Below, piece after piece: positions 17,595-25,985 of a stretch of DNA of 63,638 nucleotides. Position 1 is the stretch's first letter; each line of letters begins with the position of its first letter. A program made the position numbers and the translations under genes. This DNA comes from Anaerolineaceae bacterium. Lineage in GTDB: Bacteria; Chloroflexota; Anaerolineae; Anaerolineales; Anaerolineaceae. A model generated the notes under the pieces. The model ran no database searches. It worked only from the letters and a program-made list of their open reading frames with translations, and was not told where the DNA came from. Where the stretch lies: assembly GCA_016927865.1 (NCBI GenBank), contig JAFGLU010000060.1:1-63638 (forward strand). Direction: 5' to 3'.

Positions 17595-17682
17595 GGTAAC
17601 CCCTCAGACAAAGAGGTGGAAGTGACCCGCAATTGAGGTGGTTGTGCGGTGTTTTGCACCGCACAACCACCTCAATTTCGGG
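17595..17682. repeat. Palindrome E with conserved left arm
   Basis: Arms 17631-17651 and 17657-17677 are perfectly complementary over 21 bp (loop TTTTG). CCCG/CGGG extends the stem beyond one mismatch. The left flank GGTAACCCCTCAG...AAGAGGTGGAAG matches the outer arm seen at 26935, 37528 and 58387; no clear right-hand partner is visible. It lies between the M24 gene and the end of the ArsR gene. Confidence 0.85.
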
Positions 17683-17688
17683 AGCTTT

Positions 17689-17722
17689 CCGAGGCCGTTG
17701 CCGAATTGGGCAGCGGCCTCGG
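17689..17722. terminator. Hairpin after the ArsR gene
   Basis: CCGAGGCCG (17689-17697) pairs with CGGCCTCGG (17714-17722), with an inner TGCC/GGCA. No U-run. Probable transcript end for the regulator gene. Confidence 0.5.
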
Positions 17723-17743
17723 GTGAATGACGTGCATGTCCGG

Positions 17744-18325
17744 CTAGAGCCGCCAGTAGACACCGTTTTCACGGCTCATGAACTTATACTCGATGAAGTG
17801 CCGCCGGATGGAAGCGCAGTCCTCGTGAAAGCGCTCTTTGATGAGCTCGTTGACCTCTTTTTCGGTGTAACGCCGGTCTGGCTCAAAAGCTTGCAGGACG
17901 TGGCGCAAAATCACCAGCAGTTTCTTCTCCTGGGCCGGGAAGGCTTTGATGCGGCCTTCGGGGGTGAGAAAATCACGCAGCACCTTGCGGTCAAAGGCGT
18001 CGATATCGGCGTCTTCGGCCAGGCGGGTGATATTCTCCCGCTTGAGCAGGCGGCGGGACATTTCCTCGAGCACGTCGGTTTGCAGGCTGTACACGCTGTA
18101 ATAGCCATCGGCGCGGGCAGACACCAATCCGGCCTCGCTGAGACGCGACAGGTGATGAGACACAGTGGATGCGCCCAGGTTGAGCGCTGCGGCTAATTGT
18201 TCGACGGTGGCAGCCTGGCTGGCCAGCACGCCGATGATCTTCAGGCGGTTGGCATCAGACAAGGCCTTGAAGAAAGTGAGCAGTTCTTCAGTGGGAGCTG
18301 CATCGGGAATGGGTTGTTCGTTCAT
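17744..18325 (-). CDS. ArsR-type regulator with C-terminal DUF2087 domain
   Basis: 193 residues. An ArsR winged helix (FFKALSDANRLKIIGVLA, recognition helix NLGASTVSHHLSRLSEAGLV, wing ARADGYYSVYSL) covers residues 1-85. After a linker comes the roughly 70-residue DUF2087 pattern (DRKVLRDFLTPEGRIKAFPAQ...DCASIRRHFIEYKFMSRENGVYWRL). This architecture is common in monoderm bacteria; the effector is unknown and no metal-binding Cys pair is present. GGAGG lies 6 nt before ATG. Its own promoter is overlapped by an inverted repeat, suggesting autorepression. Confidence 0.9.
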   Translation of the reverse strand: MNEQPIPDAAPTEELLTFFKALSDANRLKIIGVLASQAATVEQLAAALNLGASTVSHHLSRLSEAGLVSARADGYYSVYSLQTDVLEEMSRRLLKRENITRLAEDADIDAFDRKVLRDFLTPEGRIKAFPAQEKKLLVILRHVLQAFEPDRRYTEKEVNELIKERFHEDCASIRRHFIEYKFMSRENGVYWRL

Positions 18326-18334
18326 AATTTACCT

Positions 18335-18393
18335 CCATAAAATTAATTCGATGAACGTAGAACTAATTTTATGGAAATATTGAGATCTGTCAA
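18335..18393 (-). promoter_or_regulatory. Promoter and ArsR operator
   Basis: On the minus strand TTGACA (18388-18393), a 16-bp spacer and TAAAAT (18366-18371). An inverted repeat, CCATAAAATTAATTC (18335-18349) and GAACTAATTTTATGG (18360-18374), has one mismatch in 15 bp and covers the -10. Binding there would block polymerase. Confidence 0.75.
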
Positions 18394-18420
18394 GGGGGGA
18401 AATTGATTTGGAGCCGCCGC

Positions 18421-19530
18421 TCAGCGTTTGTGTGCTTGCAGAGCGTTGTGAATTTCCTGAACCACGGCTGGGTCTTGCTCGGTCGCCAGCGCTTGCTGAA
18501 GCGCTTGAACAGCGTCAGGCGTATGGATTTGCCCCAAGGCCCAGGCGGCATGACTGCGGACCAGGGGCTCGGGGTCGTTGGCCAGTGTTTGCGCCAGCGC
18601 GGGGATGGCGGCAGGGTCGGCGCGGTTGCCCAGCGCCACGCACACATTGCGCAGGTAACCGCGGCGGCGGGCACGGGTGAGGGGCGTTCCGCGAAACTTG
18701 CGGTTGAATTCCTGGGCAGAAAGGCTGAGTTCGTCGATCAAATGGATCTCTGGGGGGGCGGCGCCCAATTCGGCGGCGGGACTGATGGGTGGGCGGCTGT
18801 TCCAGGGGCACACCGTCTGGCAGATGTCGCAGCCAAAGATCCACTCACTCATTTGCGAGCGAAGTTCGGCAGGGATGGGGCCTTTGTTTTCAATGGTCAG
18901 ATAGGAGATACAGCGGTTGGCATCGATGGTGCGGTCGGGCAGGATGCAGCCGGTGGGGCAGGCTTCGATGCAGCAGCGGCAAGTGCCGCAGTGGTCGGAA
19001 GGAAAGGGTTGGTCAGGCTCCAACTCGGCTTCGAGAAAAACAATGCCCAGCAGGAAATACGAGCCCAGACGCGGGTGAATTAAGCAGGTGTTTTTTCCAA
19101 TCCAGCCCAGCCCGGCTTGCATGGCAAAATCGCGCTCCAGGATGGGGCCCGTGTCGGTGTAAATGCGGTATTGAGATTTGTCGAAGAAGGTAGACAGCAC
19201 CTGCTCAAGCAAAGCGGGGATGACTTCATGATAATCCGCGCCCCAGGCATAGGCTGCCACGCGTCCTTCACCGTTCCAGGCTGATGTCTGCGGTTTGGCA
19301 TAAGGCAAACCCACCAGCAGCAGGCTGCGCGCCGAAGGGAAGATGAGCAGCGGGTCGGCGCGTTTGGTTCGTGCCGAATCATTGGACAAATAGCCCATCG
19401 CGGCGTGATTGCCGGCAGCGATCCAGCTTTCGTATGTGGACAGATGTGGAGGCGGAAGGGGAACTGCCAGCCCAACCAGAGGGAAACCGGCCTGGTGGAG
19501 CGCTTCTTTCAACTCTTCTTTCTGGGGCAT
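18421..19530 (-). CDS. queG: Epoxyqueuosine reductase QueG
   Basis: 369 residues. Cobalamin- and 4Fe-4S-dependent last step of queuosine tRNA modification (reduces epoxyqueuosine in tRNA). Seen: RDFAMQAGLGWIGKN-type catalytic region (written here as LERDFAMQAGLGWIGKNTC), the first cluster motif CGTCRCCIEACPTGC, the second GCDICQTVCPWN, and C-terminal HEAT-like repeats (residues about 290-369). Its need for cobalamin links it functionally to the B12 importer at 59.5-62.4 kb. Confidence 0.93.
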   Translation of the reverse strand: MPQKEELKEALHQAGFPLVGLAVPLPPPHLSTYESWIAAGNHAAMGYLSNDSARTKRADPLLIFPSARSLLLVGLPYAKPQTSAWNGEGRVAAYAWGADYHEVIPALLEQVLSTFFDKSQYRIYTDTGPILERDFAMQAGLGWIGKNTCLIHPRLGSYFLLGIVFLEAELEPDQPFPSDHCGTCRCCIEACPTGCILPDRTIDANRCISYLTIENKGPIPAELRSQMSEWIFGCDICQTVCPWNSRPPISPAAELGAAPPEIHLIDELSLSAQEFNRKFRGTPLTRARRRGYLRNVCVALGNRADPAAIPALAQTLANDPEPLVRSHAAWALGQIHTPDAVQALQQALATEQDPAVVQEIHNALQAHKR

Positions 19531-19542
19531 AGGGTTAAAAGG

Positions 19543-19606
19543 GGCGGGGATACCTGGGCGGAATGAGGCGGAAAACCGGTTTCATTCGCGTGCAGGCATC
19601 CCCGCC
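19543..19606. terminator. Long imperfect hairpin after lipoprotein gene
   Basis: GGCGGGGAT (19543-19551) pairs with ATCCCCGCC (19598-19606), with further imperfect pairing inside. Located between two minus-strand genes; weak T content. Probably a terminator of the lipoprotein transcript. Confidence 0.5.
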
Positions 19607-19619
19607 TGAGTTGGAAGAA

Positions 19620-20306
19620 CTAGTTTGTGATCTCGAGCTCGAGAGTCACATCGCCAAAATTCTTGCCTTCAGCGTTGGTGATCTTCCACCAGGTCATGGT
19701 GGCCTTGGCTTCTTGGGGAGCCTGGAGCGTGCCGAGCGGGAGCTTGACCGTTTCGCCGGGTTTCACTTCCTGCACCGGGAAATTGATGACCGGGCGAGTG
19801 CCCAGGGTGTCGCCGGCGAAGTAGCGAATGGTGTAGTCACCGGTCCAGGTGGTGGTGCCGGTGTTCTTGATCGTGAAGAACACTTCAATGAACGCGCCTT
19901 TTTGGACCTTTGAGTTATCGGCGGGGGTGTTGGTGATCCACTCCATTTTGTCACCGGAGGTGGCGGGGGCGGCCGTGGCGATGGCTCCCATGGGGGTTAG
20001 AGAGGGTTGGACGGTCAGGGTAACATCCCCGCCGGCGGCTTGCGTGGCGTCAGGGCCAGGTTGGGTCGCCTGGGCGTTGATAACGGTGGGTGTGGCGGTG
20101 GCAGGCGGGATGGGCGTAACAGTCGATGTGGGCATGGCCTGCTGAGTCAATTCCAACCCGGCAGCCACGGTTTCAGCGGCCTGGGTATAAATGGCATTGG
20201 CATCCAACGTGGGAGCCTCTGGGGTAGCCTGGGTTGTGCAGGCAGAAAGGATGAGCCCAAAGACCATCAACGCGCTAAATGCGCTCAAAAGCGATTTCTT
20301 ATCCAT
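19620..20306 (-). CDS. Lipoprotein with NBR1-type Ig-like domain
   Basis: 228 residues. Lipoprotein signal peptide with lipobox LSAC (Cys near 22), then a Thr/Pro/Ala-rich spacer of about 100 residues, then one Ig-like domain (MEWITNTPADNSKVQKGAFIEVFFTIKNTGTTTW... motif WTGDYTIRYFAGD). This is the Ig fold named after NBR1, frequent in Chloroflexota surface proteins. The domain is thought to bind other proteins; role unknown. A perfect TTGACA (20365-20370, minus) lies upstream but the -10 is poor. Confidence 0.85.
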   Translation of the reverse strand: MDKKSLLSAFSALMVFGLILSACTTQATPEAPTLDANAIYTQAAETVAAGLELTQQAMPTSTVTPIPPATATPTVINAQATQPGPDATQAAGGDVTLTVQPSLTPMGAIATAAPATSGDKMEWITNTPADNSKVQKGAFIEVFFTIKNTGTTTWTGDYTIRYFAGDTLGTRPVINFPVQEVKPGETVKLPLGTLQAPQEAKATMTWWKITNAEGKNFGDVTLELEITN

Positions 20307-20412
20307 CAGATTTACTTTCCTCCATAATTTTTGTCAGCGGTTAGTTTTTTCAAGCTGACAGAATTGTCAAGTGAATATGCTTGCCCCTCCATTGTAAAGG
20401 ATGATACGCACC

Positions 20413-20441
20413 TTGTCACGGGTAGCAGCGTGGGCTATAAT
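20413..20441 (+). promoter_or_regulatory. Promoter of efp
   Basis: TTGTCA (20413-20418), 17-bp spacer, TATAAT (20436-20441). Leader about 37 nt. Confidence 0.8.
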
Positions 20442-20484
20442 AGCATTTCGTGTAAACTCATAAAACTGTAAGAGGCAATTGGTT

Positions 20485-21042
20485 ATGATCGACGTAAATG
20501 ATCTGCGTAAGGGTGTTATTTTCGAACTCGACGGAAGTTTAATGCGGGTTTTGGAATATAGCCACCACAAACCGGGCCGCGGCAACGCGGTGATCCGCAT
20601 CAAGGCGCGCAATATGCGCACGGGCTCGACCATTGAAAAAACGTTCAGTTCGGGCGACCGTGTTCAGGATGTTCGCCTGGACCACAACATGGCTACGTTT
20701 CTATATAGCGATGATAATTTCTTCCATTTTATGGATGTGGAGACCTTCGAGCAAGTTGCCGTTCCCAATGACCTGGTTGGCGATTATGCCGGCTTCTTGA
20801 AAGAGAATATGGAAGTCAAACTGACCTTTTACCAGGAGCAACCGCTGGATATCGAACTGCCCTTGACGGTGGACTTGAAGGTTGTTTACGCCGAAGCATC
20901 GGTGCGCGGCGATACGGCTACGGGTGTCACCAAAAAGGTGAAGACCGAAACCGGCGCGGAAGTGTCGGTGCCGATGTTTGTGTCCGAAGGGGATGTCATT
21001 CGCGTGGACACGCGCTCCGGCGCGTACATTACGCGCGCGTAA
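20485..21042 (+). CDS. efp: Translation elongation factor P
   Basis: 185 residues, three beta-barrel domains. Relieves ribosome stalling at polyproline. The loop that reaches the peptidyl-transferase centre reads HHKPGRGNA with Lys29 at the position modified in many bacteria; no lysylation genes are in the window. The C-terminal signature GDVIRVDTRSGAYITRA is intact. ATG 20485 follows AAGAGG by 8 nt; a TTG two codons earlier is unlikely. Confidence 0.96.
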   Translation: MIDVNDLRKGVIFELDGSLMRVLEYSHHKPGRGNAVIRIKARNMRTGSTIEKTFSSGDRVQDVRLDHNMATFLYSDDNFFHFMDVETFEQVAVPNDLVGDYAGFLKENMEVKLTFYQEQPLDIELPLTVDLKVVYAEASVRGDTATGVTKKVKTETGAEVSVPMFVSEGDVIRVDTRSGAYITRA

Positions 21043-21062
21043 TTTGATCTAATCGCGTTTTG

Positions 21063-21094
21063 AGCACCCTGCCTCACATTCGGGGCGGGGTGCT
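21063..21094 (+). terminator. Hairpin terminator after efp
   Basis: AGCACCCTGCC (21063-21073) pairs with GGCGGGGTGCT (21084-21094), one G-U, followed by TT. Moderate intrinsic terminator. Confidence 0.6.
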
Positions 21095-21113
21095 TTAGTA
21101 GAGGATGGTGGAT

Positions 21114-21449
21114 ATGCGGACCCCCAATGGAATTGAATGCGCATATTTCTATGGCAATTATTTTCGCGGGCGCAGCGTTGAGGAATGCCGGCTGATTGGC
21201 CGGCAGGCTCCGCCGCGTAACTGGACGCCGAAGCTTTGCCTGACCTGTCCTGTGCCGGGAATATTGCGGGCCAATGCTTGTCCAAACATGACCTTGCGGG
21301 CCGAGGTTCAATCACGGCTGCTGGGGTTGTCAAAGGTGGTGAAAGTGAGCGCGTACTGCACTTTGAGCAAGCAGATCGTGGATGAACCGCATGTGGGCTG
21401 CGGGCAGTGCCACCCGCTGCCGCCGGCGTTTGGCGAGGAGGAATCATGA
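21114..21449 (+). CDS. Cysteine-rich protein, unknown
   Basis: About 111 residues. Nine cysteines: one in GIECAYF, one in EECRLIG, then LCLTCPVPGILRANACPN, YCTLS, and GCGQCHPLP near the C-terminus. The CxxC and CxxxxxxxxxC spacing suggests zinc or Fe-S binding. Recognised only as a hypothetical family; no function is known to me. ATG 21114 is preferred because GAGG is well spaced; ATG 21105 is possible. Its stop overlaps the next ATG by 4 bp (ATGA), so it is coupled to the HAD-DinB gene. Confidence 0.75.
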   Translation: MRTPNGIECAYFYGNYFRGRSVEECRLIGRQAPPRNWTPKLCLTCPVPGILRANACPNMTLRAEVQSRLLGLSKVVKVSAYCTLSKQIVDEPHVGCGQCHPLPPAFGEEES

Positions 21450-22654
21450 GCCTGACCATCCTGTTCGATTTGGATGATACCTTGCTGGAGAATGACATCG
21501 ACCGCTTTCTGCCGGGGTATATCGGCGCACTGGGCAAGCATCTGGCCGGTTCCATCGATCCAAAGCTGATGTCCAAAGAGCTTTTGGCCGGAACCAGGCA
21601 AATGATTGCCAACCTGGACCCGGACCGCACGCTGGAAGAAGCTTTCGATGCCCATTTCTACCCTGCGTTGGGGAAAGATAAAGAGGGGTTGGGTAGCCTG
21701 ATCGCGGACTTTTACGAGCGGGTGTTCCCTTCGCTGAAAGGGCTGACCGCTCTGCGCCCTGAAGCCGCCCCGGTGATGGACCAACTGCTGGCGCGCGGTC
21801 ACCGGGTGGTGATCGCCACCAACCCGCTTTTCCCTCGCCGGGCAATCACCCACCGCCTGGAATGGGCCGGGCTGCCGGTCGAAAAATACCCATTTGACCT
21901 GATCACCACCTTTGAGATCTTCCATTTCAGCAAGCCCAACCCGGCTTATTATGCTGAAATCCTGGCACAGTTGGGCTGCCCCGCCCAGCCGGTGGTGATG
22001 ATTGGGAACAGTCTGTCGGACGACCTGCTTCCAGCCGCCAAGCTGGGAATCCCCGGTTTTTGGGTGCGCGGTGGGCAGGAGGGTTCGCTGGAGGGGCTGC
22101 CTGCCAACAGCGCGGAGGGAAGCCTGGCAGATGTGCCCGCCTGGGTGGAGCGAATCGCGGCGGAAGGGCGAGAATTTGCGCCGGCAGAGACCCCCGAAGC
22201 GCTACTGGCGGTCATGAGGGCTGCCCCGGCTGCGCTGGATACTTTCTCGAACGCTCTGAGCGATGGGCAGTGGAACAGCCGCATTGCACCACAGGAATGG
22301 TGCTACACAGAAATTCTGTGCCACCTGCGTGATTCTGATCGCGAGATCAACCTGCCCAGGGTATCGAAGATCCTGGCGGAAGCGATGCCCTTCATTTCCC
22401 CGGTGAATGCGGATGCCTGGTCGGCGGATCGTGCGTACTGCGGCGAAGACGGCCCGTCTGCGCTGCGGGGATTCATGGAATCGCGGGCGGTGTTGCTGGA
22501 CCAATTGGCGCAGCTTTCGCCCGAAGATTGGGAGCGCCCGGCCCGGCATGCCATTTTCGGCCCGACCACGCTGCGCGAGCTGCTGGCCTTCTCAGCGGCC
22601 CATGATCGCAGCCACATTGCGCAGGCACTGGCCACGCTGCGGGCTGCTGTATAA
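21446..22654 (+). CDS. HAD hydrolase fused to a DinB-like domain
   Basis: 402 residues from ATG 21446 (site GGAGGAATC). Residues 1-about 210 are a HAD phosphatase: LFDLDDTLLEND (motif I), VVIATNP (II), KPNPAYYAEIL (III) and MIGNSLSDDLLPA (IV). From about 250 to the end is a DinB-type four-helix bundle (LSDGQWNSRIAPQEWCYTEILCHLRDSDREINLP ... SAAHDRSHIAQ), with His residues that could bind a metal. The two are normally separate proteins, so this is a real fusion: the frame is continuous with no stop or shift. Substrate unknown. Confidence 0.85.
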   Translation: MSLTILFDLDDTLLENDIDRFLPGYIGALGKHLAGSIDPKLMSKELLAGTRQMIANLDPDRTLEEAFDAHFYPALGKDKEGLGSLIADFYERVFPSLKGLTALRPEAAPVMDQLLARGHRVVIATNPLFPRRAITHRLEWAGLPVEKYPFDLITTFEIFHFSKPNPAYYAEILAQLGCPAQPVVMIGNSLSDDLLPAAKLGIPGFWVRGGQEGSLEGLPANSAEGSLADVPAWVERIAAEGREFAPAETPEALLAVMRAAPAALDTFSNALSDGQWNSRIAPQEWCYTEILCHLRDSDREINLPRVSKILAEAMPFISPVNADAWSADRAYCGEDGPSALRGFMESRAVLLDQLAQLSPEDWERPARHAIFGPTTLRELLAFSAAHDRSHIAQALATLRAAV

Positions 22655-22682
22655 GAATTTGATTAGATTCCTTATATATATC

Positions 22683-22721
22683 ATCAAATTGTTTGATATG
22701 CTGTGTTGAGATTGGTATAAT
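22683..22721 (+). promoter_or_regulatory. Promoter of ftsH with inverted repeat at -35
   Basis: TTGATA (22693-22698), 17-bp spacer, TATAAT (22716-22721) with extended TGG. ATCAAA-TTG-TTTGAT (22683-22697) overlaps the -35 and may be an operator. Leader about 40 nt, no CIRCE sequence seen. Confidence 0.75.
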
Positions 22722-22767
22722 CTCATTCAACAGTTGCTGAAACGCAGCAGACTGCATTGGAGGTAAT

Positions 22768-24639
22768 GTGAATTCACGAAATCAATCGTATGTGATCTAT
22801 GTGCTGCTCTTCATTGCGATCATCGCAATGCTGATCTATAACTTTACATCACAGGGCAACACACAAGATACACTCACTATCAATCAACTCGCTGCCGATA
22901 TCCAGGCCGGCGATGTAGAGCGGATTACAGAAAACGAGAACCGCTTGCGTGTTGTTTATGGTGACGGGGTGGAGAAAGAGGCCATCATTGAACCGGACGC
23001 CACACTGGTTGAGCAGTTGCTTAACTTTGGTGTGACTGCCGATCAACTCGCGCCCAGCCGGGTCAAGGTTGAAATCCGCGCGCCCAGCGCATGGTTGGAT
23101 GTGTTGACCATGCTGGGGTACATCCTGCCCTTTATAATTTTGGGAGCGGTGTTCTTTTTCATCTTCCGCCAGGCACAGGGCAGCAACAACGCGGCTATGT
23201 CGTTTGGCAAATCCCGCGCGCGCATGTTCACCGGCGATCATCCGACCGTGACATTTGAAGACGTTGCGGGCGAGGATGAGGCCAAGGAAGAACTGAAAGA
23301 GGTGGTGGAATTCCTGCGCGAGCCACAGAAGTTCATCCAGTTGGGCGCGCGCATTCCCAAGGGCGTGCTGCTGGTGGGCCCTCCCGGCACGGGCAAGACC
23401 TTGATCGCTAAAGCCGTGTCCGGCGAGGCGGGGGTGCCCTTCTTCTCGATCTCCGGTTCGGAGTTTGTTGAAATGTTTGTTGGTGTGGGCGCCAGCCGTG
23501 TTCGTGATATGTTCGATCAGGCCAAGCGCCATTCGCCCTGCATCATCTTTGTCGACGAAATTGATGCCGTTGGGCGACACCGCGGCGCGGGTTTGGGCGG
23601 CAGCCACGACGAGCGCGAGCAGACCCTCAACCAGTTGCTGGTGGAGATGGACGGCTTTGACACCGATACCAATATCATTATCATGGCGGCCACCAACCGA
23701 CCCGACATCCTCGACCCAGCCTTGTTGCGCCCCGGCCGCTTTGACCGCCGCGTGACGTTGGATCGCCCGGACGTGCGTGGGCGCGAGGCTATCCTCAAAG
23801 TGCATTCTAAGGGCAAACCCCTGGCTCCGGATGTGGATTTGTCCGTGTTGGCGCGCTCGACCCCTGGTTTTGTGGGCGCCGACCTGGAAAGCCTGGTGAA
23901 CGAAGGCGCTATTCTGGCGGCTCGCCGCAACAAGAAGGTGATTACGCAGGCGGAGTTTGAGGAAGCGATTGAGCGGGTGATGATGGGACCGGAGCGCAAG
24001 AGCCGCCTGATTAGCCCGGAAGAAAAGCGCATCGTGGCTTACCACGAAGCAGGCCACGCCGTGGTGATGAATGCCATCCCCGAGTCCGACCCGGTGCAAA
24101 AGGTGTCGATCATTGCGCGCGGCATGGCGGGCGGCTTTACGCTGGCCTTGCCCGAGCAGGACACCACGTTGATGCCCCGCAAGAAAATCCTAGCCGATTT
24201 GGTGGGGCTGCTGGGTGGGCGCGCAGCGGAGGAACTGGTCTTTGATGACATCACTTCCGGTGCTTCAAACGATATTGAGCGGGTGACGCGCCTGGCTCGG
24301 ACGATGGTGACGCGGCTGGGTATGAGCGATGCCCTCGGCCCGATGGTCTATGGGCAGAAGGAAGAACTAATCTTCCTGGGGCGTGAGATCTCTGAGCAGC
24401 GTGATTACTCCGAGGCAGTGGCTGAACAGATCGACCGCGAAGTGCGGCGGCTGGTAAACGAGGCGTATGTAAAGGCGCGCGAAATTCTGACCATCCACCG
24501 AGATAAGCTGGATGCAGTCGCGGAGCGTTTACTGGAAGTGGAGACGATTTCGAAGGAAGATTTCGCCAAGATTTTCCCGCCTCCGGATGGTAAACGAGTG
24601 GCGACCCCACTGCTGGTGCCTAAGAGTGCTGAGGCTTAA
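22768..24639 (+). CDS. ftsH: ATP-dependent zinc metalloprotease FtsH
   Basis: 623 residues, GTG start behind TTGGAGG. Two N-terminal membrane helices (residues about 9-27 and 112-135), AAA+ module with Walker A GPPGTGKT near 208, Walker [12 protein letters not shown], second region of homology [20 protein letters not shown], and zinc site HEAGH near 426-430 with a distal Asp. Membrane quality control of misassembled and short-lived proteins. Stands alone with its own promoter and terminator. Confidence 0.97.
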   Translation: MNSRNQSYVIYVLLFIAIIAMLIYNFTSQGNTQDTLTINQLAADIQAGDVERITENENRLRVVYGDGVEKEAIIEPDATLVEQLLNFGVTADQLAPSRVKVEIRAPSAWLDVLTMLGYILPFIILGAVFFFIFRQAQGSNNAAMSFGKSRARMFTGDHPTVTFEDVAGEDEAKEELKEVVEFLREPQKFIQLGARIPKGVLLVGPPGTGKTLIAKAVSGEAGVPFFSISGSEFVEMFVGVGASRVRDMFDQAKRHSPCIIFVDEIDAVGRHRGAGLGGSHDEREQTLNQLLVEMDGFDTDTNIIIMAATNRPDILDPALLRPGRFDRRVTLDRPDVRGREAILKVHSKGKPLAPDVDLSVLARSTPGFVGADLESLVNEGAILAARRNKKVITQAEFEEAIERVMMGPERKSRLISPEEKRIVAYHEAGHAVVMNAIPESDPVQKVSIIARGMAGGFTLALPEQDTTLMPRKKILADLVGLLGGRAAEELVFDDITSGASNDIERVTRLARTMVTRLGMSDALGPMVYGQKEELIFLGREISEQRDYSEAVAEQIDREVRRLVNEAYVKAREILTIHRDKLDAVAERLLEVETISKEDFAKIFPPPDGKRVATPLLVPKSAEA

Positions 24640-24658
24640 CAGCTAAGATATTTCTAAC

Positions 24659-24692
24659 AAAACACCTCGAAGAAAATCCTTCGAGGTGTTTT
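24659..24692. terminator. Terminator between ftsH and convergent gene
   Basis: AAAACACCTCGAAG pairs perfectly with CTTCGAGGTGTTTT around AAAATC. T-run on both strands. Confidence 0.9.
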
Positions 24693-24716
24693 ATGATCCC
24701 ATCAGGCGAAACAGGG

Positions 24717-25352
24717 TTAATCGCCTGTGTGGGCTTTCCACAGGCAGTTCTCGAGTTTGAGATGGTCAAAGAGCACCTCAAAAGAGGAGTCGATGGGGCT
24801 GCAAGCATACAGTCCGAAGCGAACGGGCTTCTCGGCGGGGGCAGGCGGGTTGAGCTTGCCCATCTCGGGGGTGGTCTCGCCCAGGGCATGCAGGTGGAAG
24901 ACGCGCATTTGGGCAAAATTGCTGCCGGTGGGCGATGCTTCGATCAGGAAGTCGGGCCCGCGGCGGCTGAGGCGGTACCACATGCAGCCGGGCGGAATGA
25001 TGTCGGTGGTGGCCCAGTCGGAGTAGCCGCGGTTGGTGACCACGCTGCCCAGGCGGGCAAAGCGCTCGTTTTCATACTCGATGGAGGCTTTGAACCAGTT
25101 TTCGCTGTCCAGGTAGATGATCACGCCGCACTGGTCGAACAAGCCGCGGTATTGAAAGGTGGCGCGAACGGTGAGGGTGAAGTTTTGGGCGCTTTCCAGC
25201 AGCAGGGCAGGGGCGTTGTCATTGCGGAAGCCGTAGAAGCTGCGCTGCCAGAAATCGGTGTGCGGGTCGGTGGTGATGCGTACCGAGTCGGGGGTGATCT
25301 CAAATTTCTTGGGTGGGTTGATCCAGGTGGCGGAAGAGAAGTCGATGGGCAT
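24717..25352 (-). CDS. DUF1349-type concanavalin-like protein
   Basis: 211 residues, all-beta. Matches the DUF1349 pattern: TDFWQRSFYGF, a QYRGLFDQCGVIIYLDSENWFKAS-type core (seen as FDQCGVIIYLDSENWFKASI), and GLYACSPIDSSFEVLFDHLKLE. No signal peptide. Members are predicted sugar-binding or glycosidase-like jelly rolls; function unproven. Isolated between ftsH and RNase P RNA. Confidence 0.8.
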   Translation of the reverse strand: MPIDFSSATWINPPKKFEITPDSVRITTDPHTDFWQRSFYGFRNDNAPALLLESAQNFTLTVRATFQYRGLFDQCGVIIYLDSENWFKASIEYENERFARLGSVVTNRGYSDWATTDIIPPGCMWYRLSRRGPDFLIEASPTGSNFAQMRVFHLHALGETTPEMGKLNPPAPAEKPVRFGLYACSPIDSSFEVLFDHLKLENCLWKAHTGD

Positions 25353-25544
25353 GGTAGTGAGTCCTTGTGAGTCGTAGGTCGGTTTGAGCGGGCTTTCGGA
25401 CGTCTAAGTTGTGCCAATCGCGAGCGAAAACCGACATCAAGAGAATGTTGGATTTCGGGCGGTTGTTTGAGACCTTATCGTTGAGTTGTGCCTTTTGATT
25501 CGCCCGAAGGCCGCCCTCAATCCAACCTACGCTCGCAGCAACGT

Positions 25545-25883
25545 TGCCCCAGGCCGGTCTATAAGCCGTATTTTGTACCTCCGTGAGGAGGTGGCGATCA
25601 TCTCTCTAGGCAGCCTACCCGGGACTTATGAGGCGAGCAGCCTGCTGTCCCTGTTTGGCCTTGCTCCGGATGGGGGTTACCTGGCCGCCGCATTACTGCG
25701 GACGCCGGTGGTCTCTTACACCGCCGTTTCACCCTTACGTCCCCGAAGGGACGCGGTTTGTTTCTGTGGCCCGATCCCGCACCTTTCGGCGCGCCGAGAT
25801 TTCCTCGGCATCCTGCTCTATGGAGTACGGACTTTCCTCGACCTCGACTGGCGAGGCCGCGATCACCCGGCCGACCTGGGGCA
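25545..25883 (-). ncRNA. rnpB: RNase P RNA (bacterial type A-like)
   Basis: Read on the minus strand the universal segments are present in order: GAGGAAAGTCCG near 25834, CAGAAACAAACCG near 25760, GTAAGGGTGAAACGG, CCGGAGCAAGGCCAAACAG, GGGTAGGCTGC, and the closing ACAAAATACGGCTTATAG near 25565. CCCCAGGTCGG at the 5' end pairs with the 3' CCGGCCTGGGG to make P1, fixing the ends near 25883 and 25545 (about 339 nt). TAAGAT at 25889-25894 fits a -10 whose start would be at the predicted 5' end; the -35 is poor. Catalytic RNA that trims tRNA 5' leaders. Confidence 0.95.
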
Positions 25884-25931
25884 TGTTGATCTTACCACAT
25901 TATTTGTGCGCACTCTCGCAAAAATGAAAAG

Positions 25932-25975
25932 GCCCGAATTTGAGGTGTCTACTCACAAACGCCTCAAATTCGGGC
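25932..25975. repeat. Palindrome F: short core, outer-arm motif in the loop
   Basis: GCCCGAATTTGAGG (25932-25945) pairs perfectly with CCTCAAATTCGGGC (25962-25975). The 16-nt loop contains CTACTCAC, which elsewhere forms the outermost arm of these elements. The arm sequence is shared with palindromes J and O (CCGAATTTG). Looks like a rearranged family member. Confidence 0.7.
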
Positions 25976-25985
25976 GTTGTTATGA

